A program made the position numbers and the translations under genes. The notes below the pieces were generated by a model, which was not told the origin of the DNA, made no database searches, and was given only the letters and a program-made list of their open reading frames with translations. Source: a virus. From it: a stretch of DNA of 25,526 bases. Positions within the stretch are counted from its first letter, which is position 1; each line of letters opens with the position of its first letter. Of this stretch, positions 16,001 to 21,725 are shown in pieces. Location of the stretch: positions 1-25,526 of IMG/VR virus record IMGVR_UViG_3300031878_000006. One strand, written 5' to 3'.

Positions 16001-17391
16001 CGCTGGTCGAGACGGCGCGGCGGTTTGGCTCGCCGAGCATGGACCGCACGCTGGAAAGCCTGAACCTGCGGATGATTCAGGCGAATGTGCCGAAGGACAC
16101 GCGGGAGAACATCTTGGGAGCAATCCGCGACCTTCGGGACGTGGTGCATGATCGGTACGGGCTGCCGCAAGACCCGACGTTGTGGACGCCGCGCGCGCTG
16201 CGGGTGTTGTCGCAGTGGGCGGTGATGACGCAGATGGGCAAGGCTGCGCTTGCGGCGGTGGCGGATATCGGCCGGGCGGGGTGGTCCGTTGGGTTCCGCG
16301 AGATGTTCGGCGCGTTGCTCGAGAAGGTGGCGGACGACGGGCGCGGCTTGAAGCTCGCAATGGCCGAGGTGGACGAGATGGGCGCGGCGGCGGAGCTGGC
16401 GCTTCTGGGGCGCGGCCATGAGATGAGCGGCGTGCATCCTGGGGACTTTGGTCGAACGCTCATCGAGCGGTTCGGGGACCGTGGCACGGCCACGATGATG
16501 CTGCTCAACGGTCTGGCGCCGTGGACGGACCTGATGAAGCGGTTCACGGGTGCGTTGTTGATGTCGCAGATCGTGCGGGACAGCGTGGCGTTGGTGAGCG
16601 GCACGATCAGCCGAGAGCGGCTCAAGATATTGCGTGAGCGCGTGTCTGACGAGATGGCGGAGCGCATCGCGGCTGCGTGGGAGGGCGCTGGGCGGCCGAA
16701 GCATGGGCGGCTTTACCTGGCAGCTGCGAGCGAGTGGATGGACCAGGAGGCGGCCAACGCGCTGCGTGAGGCGGTCATCCGGGGCATCAACATCGCGGTG
16801 CCGACGCCTGGTGCGGCGGACCGGCCGCTGTTCATGCGCGAGCCCTGGGGGCGGGCGGCGTTCCTCTATCGCGGCTTTGCTCTCGGAGCGACGCAGCGCA
16901 TCTTGGCGGCGGCGCTTCAGGAGCGCGACATGCGCGCGCTGAGCGGCATTGTGGCGATGTTCGCCCTGTCGTGGCTTGTCGAGGGCCTACGCATCTCGCC
17001 TTATGAGAGGCGCCCGCTGACGAGCAAGGATCGGTTGTTCGGGGCGTTGGAGCGCAGCGGCGTGCTGGGCATCTTGACCGACGTCAACACGATGATCGAG
17101 GTCTACAGCAAGAACACGCTTGGGTTGCGGCCGTTGTTGGGGATAGACCCGGAGCCCTGGAACAAAGACCCGACGTGGGTGCGGCTTGCGGGCACTGCGA
17201 CGCTTGGCGGCGCGCCGGCGGTTGAGCCGTGGCTTCAGGCCATTTGGGCGTTCACGTCGTCGGAGGCGAAGGGGTCCGACAAGGCGAAGGCGTTGCGTCG
17301 GCTGGTGGTCTTCAACAACCTGATTTGGTGGGATGGGCTGATCAGCAGTATGACGCGTGAGGCTGGCACGGCGCTGGAAGGAGAAAACTGA
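13030..17391 (+). CDS. Giant internal virion/ejection protein (gp16-like)
   Basis: A 1453-aa protein, the largest in the window, in the position of T7 gp16, which spans the inner membrane during DNA ejection. Layout: N-terminal ~110 residues; a hydrophobic double segment ~111-200 (FLAGVLTPGNLLTLPFGIA ... LALAALFGAAVGAGFG); charged coiled coil ~277-434; Pro/Ser/Gly-rich linker ~472-537; then a long helical body with KHADPDVMAAARAHREFYDW, a segment often seen in large podophage virion proteins. Near residue 1266-1322, LFMREPWGRAAFLYRGFALG then TQRILAAALQERDMRALSG resemble the conserved C-terminal part of such proteins. No lytic transglycosylase motif is recognisable at the N-terminus, where T7 gp16 has one. 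ATGA overlap with the previous gene. Confidence 0.85.
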   Translation: MSEALRFSIGRGTPPAAEASFIENFVTQWYHYSGLADTIAAARIRSEVSFQGRYPPVEGYNPFADPAALAGYERNLWMFRESQSPEQTEAIKRMIDASRMRAAEIEAMTGSSINVSGFLAGVLTPGNLLTLPFGIAPGLLRGAATGALAALVGEGIDAAIRHSVMPAETAGDAGVSLALAALFGAAVGAGFGRLLDMQTLRAAAARHEAMEAVEAARAGRTAARAEPLDGAVRAAAREVPEPRGAASAADEVASPPPERPVSRVDGESAAARGPLEEVASVDDPRLIARREEVSALSRHVEDVEVRLRAAERELESAVTENAAPEVIQQLERKVGEAREAYGIAQKQLDDARVELGRLEAEVAERVGIAPDEARMKQATQARLAELDARMAERAEELRQTTDASRARALSDALAKMMDERNEIKRQALEAERPGTTLRRDEMMTDPLAEAVLKRADESAEAPSAEAGAARASEPAPPRDEPGAPSSPSAPEGSAVADDVAGGGAAAPSGGGVPPIPPVPPLPERLPGVPKVDGVPADRIAPGSGMELLRTRQMPWHYLKNLPDGKVPEDIRAEVSEIADLLAESPGLHYVGEKIGWRPPQSVENAAKVLAARLTRVIVETEKAWYRHRGWDESKLGGTVGALRHRAAVAAERVQGREPGKLTWEEFEREVAIAASTRKHADPDVMAAARAHREFYDWYRDEMERLGMLISPAKLDAELNWYEELLNKLRGRREELEAQMAGAPPDIKVRIERQWDMVREEIGRVRGKIGALADLRIRLADLPEFHGPRDPGYIPHVWRRDVVKERQHELGEIIAKDWLSRATPGQAKYPHHIAARAHALAAHIAGEGPVGALRAVLRVLYEHRGLPPGRAAELAATEVAEFAAAMRESALSRAMRELKALRGADEPLMVTEEQAKIAEAILLRAEVDPVNSGILSAVLDTYGDANAFAGAVAGRAGFLNERRVTAPIEQIAPFLHLSARDLATHYHRVMAPLVETARRFGSPSMDRTLESLNLRMIQANVPKDTRENILGAIRDLRDVVHDRYGLPQDPTLWTPRALRVLSQWAVMTQMGKAALAAVADIGRAGWSVGFREMFGALLEKVADDGRGLKLAMAEVDEMGAAAELALLGRGHEMSGVHPGDFGRTLIERFGDRGTATMMLLNGLAPWTDLMKRFTGALLMSQIVRDSVALVSGTISRERLKILRERVSDEMAERIAAAWEGAGRPKHGRLYLAAASEWMDQEAANALREAVIRGINIAVPTPGAADRPLFMREPWGRAAFLYRGFALGATQRILAAALQERDMRALSGIVAMFALSWLVEGLRISPYERRPLTSKDRLFGALERSGVLGILTDVNTMIEVYSKNTLGLRPLLGIDPEPWNKDPTWVRLAGTATLGGAPAVEPWLQAIWAFTSSEAKGSDKAKALRRLVVFNNLIWWDGLISSMTREAGTALEGEN

Positions 17392-18158
17392 TGCCTGAGA
17401 TCGGGACGTACCCGCTGTTCCCAAGCTTGGTGGACGACGACAGCTTCTTGGGTGTGTCGAGCGTCAACGGTAAGACGTATCGCGGCAGCGTGCGGCAGCT
17501 CACCGAGACGGTGGTGGGCAACAATATCGCGCAGGAAAGTGATTTACCATCAAACCAGAACCAGCAGCGCATTATGTCGGTGGAGCGCAGCAAGCAGCTC
17601 TTGGACCAGGTCTATCGATTGCCACGGCGGTTATATACGCAGGAGATTTTTTCTCCTGTGGCGAATGTGACGGTGCCGCTCGCAGGGACAGGATACGAGA
17701 CGGATATGTGGGTCCACTTCCGCAATATGCGTTTCAACTATTCGACTGCGGCCTCGGCGACAATCCGGCTCGAGCTGTCGTATGATAATGGCTCGTCATA
17801 TCCGACGACTGGCTACGTGTATCAGGCGACTGTGATCGCTGGAAGCGCGCTAGCGCATGGTCATGGCGCGAACCAGCCTATTGTGTTGATCCCGGGGCAG
17901 ACAATAGGGAACCCGGTGAGGATGAATATGGTCGTGCGCGTGTCGGGTGGGATGCCGGGAACAGACCTACGAATGATCGAGTGGCGAGGCGTGCTGCGAT
18001 ACGTGAACAACAACACGCATATTGTTGCGCCGTTTTGGGGCGCGTACGCAACGACCGCGAACGAGTACCTGGCGACACATTTGCGGCTTCGGTCGGCTGG
18101 CGGAGAGCAGATCGAACGCGGTTTTGTCGCAGGGTATAGGTCGCCGGTGTTCCTCTGA
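17391..18158 (+). CDS. Short tail fibre / receptor-binding candidate
   Basis: A 255-aa protein that starts in TGATG with AAGGAG upstream. The N-terminal ~90 residues (PEIGTYPLFPSLVDDDSFLG, NGKTYRGSVRQLTE) look like an attachment and linker region. The rest is beta-rich with many Gly, Asn, Thr and aromatic residues (IRLELSYDNGSSYPTTGYVY). It has more A/T-ending codons than its neighbours, a usual sign of frequent exchange in adhesin genes. Position after the ejection proteins fits a tail fibre or spike that meets the host surface. It is short for a fibre and has no recognised hydrolase motif, so the receptor-binding role is inferred. Confidence 0.65.
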   Translation: MPEIGTYPLFPSLVDDDSFLGVSSVNGKTYRGSVRQLTETVVGNNIAQESDLPSNQNQQRIMSVERSKQLLDQVYRLPRRLYTQEIFSPVANVTVPLAGTGYETDMWVHFRNMRFNYSTAASATIRLELSYDNGSSYPTTGYVYQATVIAGSALAHGHGANQPIVLIPGQTIGNPVRMNMVVRVSGGMPGTDLRMIEWRGVLRYVNNNTHIVAPFWGAYATTANEYLATHLRLRSAGGEQIERGFVAGYRSPVFL

Positions 18159-18457
18159 TGACCGCCGACCTCAACGACAGGCTGACAGCGATCGAGAAGC
18201 AGCTCGCCGTGCTGATTGCGCAGCAGACGCACATGGCGGAGATGGCGGAGCACGCGCGGAAGCAGCGCGAGCGTCAGGACGACGACTTGCGGAAGCTGTT
18301 CGTGGCCCAAAGCGACATGGCGGCGTCGATTGCGATGCTGACGGCGCGGAACGCGCAAGGGTCAGGTGCTGGCCCGGCGAGCACGCTGGCAGCGGCGTTC
18401 GGCGTGATTGGCACCACCATTGGCTTCACGGTAGCAAAGATACTGGGGCTTCACTGA
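18158..18457 (+). CDS. XhlA-like coiled-coil membrane protein, holin candidate
   Basis: A 99-aa protein with an N-terminal coiled coil (NDRLTAIEKQLAVLIAQQ and then many Gln/Arg/Asp residues to ~55), a Gly/Ser linker and one C-terminal hydrophobic helix (STLAAAFGVIGTTIGFTVAK, about residues 74-93). This plan matches XhlA-type proteins, accessory holins that act with endolysins at the membrane. TGATG overlap with the fibre gene. The only holin candidate in the window; alternatively a membrane-anchored virion or inhibitor protein. Endolysin and spanins are on the other strand. Confidence 0.6.
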   Translation: MTADLNDRLTAIEKQLAVLIAQQTHMAEMAEHARKQRERQDDDLRKLFVAQSDMAASIAMLTARNAQGSGAGPASTLAAAFGVIGTTIGFTVAKILGLH

Positions 18458-18660
18458 TGAAGCTCACAAGCCGGATGACGGTCGGGGGTGCGGAGCGCTT
18501 GGTGGAGCTCGAACGCGCGAAGGGCGTCTATTGGATTGCGCGCCTGCCGGGGCGGCCCGAGACGGAGGTAAGCGGCCGGACTGCTCAGGACGCAGTGGCG
18601 GCGCTGGAGAAGCGACTGAAGTCGCTGACGATCATGGGCGACGAGGAGGCTGCTCTGTAG
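18457..18660 (+). CDS. Small unknown protein at the end of the + module
   Basis: A 67-aa protein with ATG 18457 overlapping the previous stop (TGATG). Sequence has a beta-strand start (MKLTSRMTVGGAERLVELER) then a helix with GRTAQDAVAALEKRLKSLTI, resembling small one-domain phage proteins of a strand-strand-helix plan, like HicB-type or dsRNA-binding-like folds but with no clear family. The last ~29 nt overlap the 3' end of the convergent HTH gene on the other strand. Not recognised further. Confidence 0.6.
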   Translation: MKLTSRMTVGGAERLVELERAKGVYWIARLPGRPETEVSGRTAQDAVAALEKRLKSLTIMGDEEAAL

Positions 18661-18937
18661 CCGCGCCCGCATTGGCGGCGGCCTGACGTGCCTCTCGCTC
18701 TCTGATGCGGCGCAGCGCGATGCCAAACAGCTTGCCGCGCATGTGGTTCTTGACGAGCTTCGCCTCGGACTGTGTGCGGCGGGGGATGTTGTGCCACCGC
18801 ATGAAGTGCAGCACGGAGCCGTGCGTGACGCCGCAATAGCGGGCGATGTCGTGCATCGACCACTCGGCTTCCCAATACATGGTCCTCAGCCACTCCGGAT
18901 CGCGCAGCAGGCGCTTGCGGTCGGTTGTGTCGGTCAT
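18632..18937 (-). CDS. Small helix-turn-helix DNA-binding protein
   Basis: A 101-aa protein with ATG at 18937 in an ATGA overlap with the stop of the upstream spanin gene (an upstream in-frame GTG at 18949 is less likely). The sequence EWSMHDIARYCGVTHGSVLH followed by FMRWHNIPRRTQSEA is a typical HTH: helix, turn after Y-C-G-V, recognition helix T-H-G-S-V-L-H-F-M, then a basic arm. A basic C-terminal helix (FGIALRRIREREARQ) follows. It may be a regulator or a DNA-binding accessory protein. It is the last gene of the - strand module and its 3' end overlaps the + strand module, a good spot for a switch, but its target is unknown. Confidence 0.75.
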   Translation of the reverse strand: MTDTTDRKRLLRDPEWLRTMYWEAEWSMHDIARYCGVTHGSVLHFMRWHNIPRRTQSEAKLVKNHMRGKLFGIALRRIREREARQAAANAGAATEQPPRRP

Positions 18938-19161
18938 CGGCGCTGGCACGCAGCGCGGATGCGCGCCCGCAGGTCGCCGTAGTCGTCAATCATGCGGCGC
19001 AGCATGGCGTTGGGAGGCAGGGCGTCAAGCTCGGCAGCGGCCGCGCGCTGGGCCGCGTGCGAGTACGGCACAAGCTCGGGGCAGAAGGGCCCGCTAGAAG
19101 GTGCCGTCGCGCAGCCGGCGAGCAGCGCCGCCGTCGCCGCGATACCGAGCAGCCGCTTCAT
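18934..19161 (-). CDS. Outer-membrane spanin (Rz1-like lipoprotein)
   Basis: The 75-aa protein starts MKRLLGIAATAALLAGC, a signal peptide ending in a lipobox (LLAGC, lipidated Cys17). A short Pro-containing mature part follows (FCPELVPYSHAAQRAAAAEL), with an Arg-rich end. The o-spanin is anchored in the outer membrane and reaches through the periplasm to the i-spanin to fuse the two membranes at lysis. It lies in another frame overlapping the end of the i-spanin gene, the classic Rz/Rz1 arrangement. ATG 19179 is an alternative start six codons upstream; I prefer 19161 because of the typical MKRLL signal start. Confidence 0.82.
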   Translation of the reverse strand: MKRLLGIAATAALLAGCATAPSSGPFCPELVPYSHAAQRAAAAELDALPPNAMLRRMIDDYGDLRARIRAACQRR

Positions 19162-19321
19162 CAGCTCGCCTTTGTGCATCTCGTTCCAGCTCGGCGTGAC
19201 GCAGCCGAAGACGGCGCGCCGCGTCCTGCCGGCCCTTAGTGTAGATGGCGAACACGGTGCCGATCAATGCCCCAGCGGCGGCAAGCCAGCGGCCGATGGG
19301 GCTAAGAAGCCATGTGAGCAC
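19094..19321 (-). CDS. Inner-membrane spanin (Rz-like)
   Basis: A 75-aa protein, short for the family, with an N-terminal membrane segment (LSPIGRWLAAAGALIGTVFA, about residues 6-25, then IYTK) and a charged Ala/Arg/Glu helix in the periplasmic part (RLRLRHAELERDAQRRADEA). This is the usual plan of an i-spanin that pairs with the lipoprotein encoded in the overlapping frame. The start is GTG 19321, just after the endolysin stop, with AAGGA about eight nt upstream inside the endolysin end. No enzymatic motif. Confidence rests on the plan and the position rather than on sequence identity. Confidence 0.78.
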   Translation of the reverse strand: MLTWLLSPIGRWLAAAGALIGTVFAIYTKGRQDAARRLRLRHAELERDAQRRADEAAARYRGDGGAARRLRDGTF

Positions 19322-19323
19322 GG

Positions 19324-20091
19324 TCAGTCCTTCCGCTTACGCCACCAGAACACGGCGGCAAACACGACGATGGCGCCGATGACAACGAGCGCGGTAACGC
19401 CGCCGCGTTCCAGGATCGGCGCAAGACCCGAGATGGTGGGCGCGACGTGCTCGGCAATGGCGGCGATGGTGGCCACGCCGGCCGTGGCAGCGCCGGTCGC
19501 ACGCACGCTGTCGGTGCGGAGGGCCTCGGCGGCGGGCATCCGCTCGGAAGCCATGCGCAGCGCCTCGGCGCGCACGCGGTCGATGCGCTTTTCCCAGCCG
19601 GGGAAGCTGCCAGCATGGGGCCTAGAGCGCAGGAAGTGCCGGCGCGCTAGGCAGAGGGCCTCGATGACGGCGGTGCGGTCAGCCTCGCGGGCAGCGGCGA
19701 TGGTGACCCTGCCAATGACACCGTCGGCCTTGACGCCAAGGACGCCCTGAAGCCGCTTGGCGGCGGCCCCAGGCCCGCTGTGGACGGCATCATCGAAGAC
19801 GGCGTAGTCGATGCCGAAGGGCAGATCGTCGCCTCGGATGACGTTCCAGTAGCGGGCAAGGTAGATGGCCTTGGCTTCGGCAACCGAGAGGTCGCGGAGG
19901 TCCTCGACGGTGGGCTCGGGGGCGCCGGACTGGCGACGCCAGTCTCGCAGCGTGGCGAGTGTAATGCCGCGGTTGGTGGGCCCGCCAGGATCGTCGGGAT
20001 GATCAACGAAGCCACCCTCTGAACGGAGGACCAAAGCGACGCATCGTTCGAACTTGGGGTTGCTGGGGCCGGAGGACTGAGACTTCTGCAT
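19324..20091 (-). CDS. GH108-type endolysin (muramidase) with C-terminal membrane anchor
   Basis: A 255-aa protein that cleaves peptidoglycan at lysis. The N-terminal domain has SEGGFVDHPDDPGGPTNRGI with candidate catalytic Glu25 in the E-G-G motif and the DPGGPTN-x-GIT loop typical of glycoside hydrolase 108; a second domain around AVHSGPGAAAKRLQGVLGV and KADGVIGRVT resembles the peptidoglycan-binding-type domain usual in this family. There is no N-terminal signal peptide. The C-terminus carries a strong membrane helix (ALVVIGAIVVFAAVFWW, about 234-250) followed by RKRKD, and a weaker hydrophobic stretch at 199-227 that could make a hairpin with it. AAGGAG precedes ATG 20091. The anchor suggests membrane-held enzyme controlled by topology or by the holin. 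Confidence 0.9.
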   Translation of the reverse strand: MQKSQSSGPSNPKFERCVALVLRSEGGFVDHPDDPGGPTNRGITLATLRDWRRQSGAPEPTVEDLRDLSVAEAKAIYLARYWNVIRGDDLPFGIDYAVFDDAVHSGPGAAAKRLQGVLGVKADGVIGRVTIAAAREADRTAVIEALCLARRHFLRSRPHAGSFPGWEKRIDRVRAEALRMASERMPAAEALRTDSVRATGAATAGVATIAAIAEHVAPTISGLAPILERGGVTALVVIGAIVVFAAVFWWRKRKD

Positions 20092-20278
20092 CGGCGTCTC
20101 CTTCGTCGCAGTTGGTGAGCAGCACGTCGTGCGGCCCGACGCTGATGATCACCACGCGCTGGTGCTCGGGGACGCCGAAGCACGGCGGTATGGCGACGAT
20201 GGGGGGCAGCGTGGCGCGCTGCGCACATGCACCACATAGCACAAGGGCGATGGCAAGGGCTACAGGTGTGCGGGTCAT
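20003..20278 (-). CDS. Small exported or lipoprotein-like protein of the lysis region
   Basis: A 91-aa protein with ATG 20278 and a GGAG about nine nt upstream. The N-terminus TRTPVALAIALVLCGACAQR is a signal peptide; the Cys in C-G-A-C could be lipidated, though the -3 residue is not the usual Leu/Val. The mature part has a short beta-like core (RVVIISVGPHDVLLTNCDEG). The last ~29 residues lie in another frame over the start of the endolysin and are Arg/Pro-rich, so they may be overhang. It could be a lysis regulator or an envelope protein; no family was recognised. In-frame read-through further upstream is not likely to be coding. Confidence 0.55.
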   Translation of the reverse strand: MTRTPVALAIALVLCGACAQRATLPPIVAIPPCFGVPEHQRVVIISVGPHDVLLTNCDEGDADAEVSVLRPQQPQVRTMRRFGPPFRGWLR

Positions 20279-20293
20279 GATGAGGGCTCCGGT

Positions 20294-20325
20294 GGGCGGA
20301 GCGGGTGCGGTGACTCGCTCCGCCC
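20294..20325 (-). promoter_or_regulatory. 13-bp hairpin between DUF932 and the lysis genes
   Basis: GGGCGGAGCGGGT at 20294-20306 pairs with ACTCGCTCCGCCC at 20313-20325 (one G-T pair) around a 6-nt loop. It fills most of the 55-nt gap after the DUF932 stop. The leftward side lacks a U-tract, so it is either a weak terminator, an RNA-processing/stability element, or an attenuator separating the recombination genes from the lysis genes. Confidence 0.6.
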
Positions 20326-20333
20326 GTTGAGGG

Positions 20334-21206
20334 TCAGTGGGTGAGGGCCGCCCAGGCGTCGGACTCGATCGCCTTGGCGACGCGGAGCTCGCGGTCAAAG
20401 CGCGTGGACTGCCCGCCCTTGGCAGGCACCGCGTGGGTGGCCCAGGCGGTCAGGACGTTGTAGAGGGCCCACAAGGTCTCGCCGTTGTTGGGGCCGTCAG
20501 ACGTTGCCGCGCGCAGCCACTGCGTCGTGAGGTGCTCGACGAGCGCCGTGGTGGACTGGGGAATGGCACGGAACACGCGCTCGACCTGCTCGGCGTGGTG
20601 GATGGGCGAGATGCGGATGTTGTGCCAGTGTCGGAACCGCTGCGCCTCGACCTCAAACTGCTCGGCAGCGTGGACGAGCGTGGTCGCGACCTTGTGAAGG
20701 TCGAGCGCCACGCTGCCGTTGATGTGCTTCATCTTGAAGGACGCGAACTCCTTGCCAACGACGCAGGTGTTGGCGCAGACGAAGTTGAAGGCGCCGCTCA
20801 TGCCTTTGAAGGCAACGGTTCCGTCGTAGGAGTTGAACATCAGGAGCCGCAGCGCAACGCGCACGCGCGGTGCCACCTCCACCATGTGGGCGGGGAGCAG
20901 GTATTGGCGGAACACGCGCGCACCGCCGTTGGCGTAGTCGGTGGCGATGCGCATCCCGTTGAGATCGAGGGACGAGTTGCGGAGGGCGTCCTCGAAGGCG
21001 CCGAACGCCTCCTCGTTGGTGATGAGCTTGTAGCTGTCGGTGTGCACGGCGAGGACGGTGCCGGTGTCGTCGCGCTGCACGCGCTTCCAGCCGGGGAGCT
21101 CCATGCCGCGCTCGTCGTAGACGGGGCGGACGGACACGGGGAAGAACTGCGGCTTGGTGTGGTTGGCGGGCACGAAGCCGTAGCGGTCAAGAACGTCGTC
21201 GGACAT
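20334..21206 (-). CDS. DUF932 family protein
   Basis: A 290-aa protein with ATG 21206 and AAGGAGAC upstream. The sequence matches the phage/plasmid DUF932 family: an N-terminal YGFVPANHTKPQFFPVSVRP, then TDSYKLITNEEAFGAFEDAL, later FNSYDGTVAFKGMSGAFNFV and CANTCVVG, and a C-terminal NNGETLWALYNVLTAWATHA with the last R-F-D-R-E-L-R. The family is widespread on plasmids and phages, and its function is not established in general; it often lies near DNA-metabolism or anti-restriction genes. It is the last gene of the recombination half of the operon, followed by a strong hairpin and then lysis genes. No catalytic residue can be named. Confidence 0.88.
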   Translation of the reverse strand: MSDDVLDRYGFVPANHTKPQFFPVSVRPVYDERGMELPGWKRVQRDDTGTVLAVHTDSYKLITNEEAFGAFEDALRNSSLDLNGMRIATDYANGGARVFRQYLLPAHMVEVAPRVRVALRLLMFNSYDGTVAFKGMSGAFNFVCANTCVVGKEFASFKMKHINGSVALDLHKVATTLVHAAEQFEVEAQRFRHWHNIRISPIHHAEQVERVFRAIPQSTTALVEHLTTQWLRAATSDGPNNGETLWALYNVLTAWATHAVPAKGGQSTRFDRELRVAKAIESDAWAALTH

Positions 21207-21232
21207 GACAGTCTCCTTGGTGGGTTGGTGGT

Positions 21233-21328
21233 GCACGGATCGCCGTGCGGGGCGGAAGCAGTGCGGGTCCCCCTGCTTCTGGGGATTGGGTCACCTCGCG
21301 CGCTGCGCGGACAGAGCGCGCACGCGAG
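21233..21328 (-). promoter_or_regulatory. Structured leader upstream of the DUF932 gene
   Basis: The 131-nt gap 21207-21337 has three stem candidates: GCACGG 21233-21238 with CCGTGC 21243-21248 (4-nt loop); GAAGCAG 21255-21261 with CTGCTTC 21273-21279; and GCGCGCT 21298-21304 with AGCGCGC 21315-21321, with outer CTCGCG 21295-21300 and CGCGAG 21323-21328 as an alternative. No U-tract follows, so these are not standard terminators. They may control DUF932 expression or protect processed mRNA. Pairings are seen; function is inferred. Confidence 0.4.
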
Positions 21329-21337
21329 CGTTGCGTG

Positions 21338-21712
21338 TTATGGCGGGCTCGCGTCGGAATCGTACGCGAGTGAGTCGAGGGCGTCTTGAATGGCGGCCAC
21401 GATCTCGTCGTCGGTCTCTGCCCGCATCAGGTTGTGGGCGATGCGGTAGACGAGCCGCGGCTTCCAGCTGTTGCCGAACATGATGGTGATGAAGCACGGA
21501 GGCGTGGTCTCGGCAATGTCGGGGTCTTGTGGCTCAAGCCAGGCGGACGTCAGGTAGGAATAGGGCTCGCGGGATGCGTGAAGCGCCTCGATTTCTTGGC
21601 GACGCTCGGTAAGGAGGTCAGTGAGCTTGTCCTTGAGGGCGTCGAGGACCGCCTCCGACATGGTCTGATTGGAGATGATCGTGACGGTGCCGCGGTTGTT
21701 GTGGGGCTTCAT
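21338..21712 (-). CDS. Unknown acidic 124-aa protein after SSB
   Basis: The likely start is ATG 21712 (MKPHNNRGTVTIISNQ), 13 nt after the SSB stop; upstream sequence in the same frame is shadow of the SSB gene. A helical N-terminal half (LDALKDKLTDLLTERRQEIE) is followed by a mixed part with W/F/Y residues (SREPYSYLTSAWLEPQDPD, PCFITIMFGNSWKPR) and an acidic helical end (AETDDEIVAAIQDALDSLAY). No family was recognised. Position in the recombination operon suggests a DNA-metabolism accessory, perhaps acting with SSB, but nothing in the sequence proves it. Confidence 0.7.
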   Translation of the reverse strand: MKPHNNRGTVTIISNQTMSEAVLDALKDKLTDLLTERRQEIEALHASREPYSYLTSAWLEPQDPDIAETTPPCFITIMFGNSWKPRLVYRIAHNLMRAETDDEIVAAIQDALDSLAYDSDASPP

Positions 21713-21725
21713 GGCGGGCTCTGGG

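Noticed and set aside
17391-18158. Possible diversity-generating retroelement at the fibre gene
   Set aside because: No reverse transcriptase and no template-repeat copy of the fibre 3' end is visible in the window.
18660-18684. GC-rich hairpin near the convergent gene ends as a bidirectional terminator
   Set aside because: The stem is short with a bulge, has no U-tract on either strand, and lies inside the HTH gene's coding end.
20337-21389. 350-residue + strand frame opposite DUF932
   Set aside because: Val/Gly/Glu/Arg-rich antisense shadow; the - strand frame matches a known family and has a strong ribosome-binding site.
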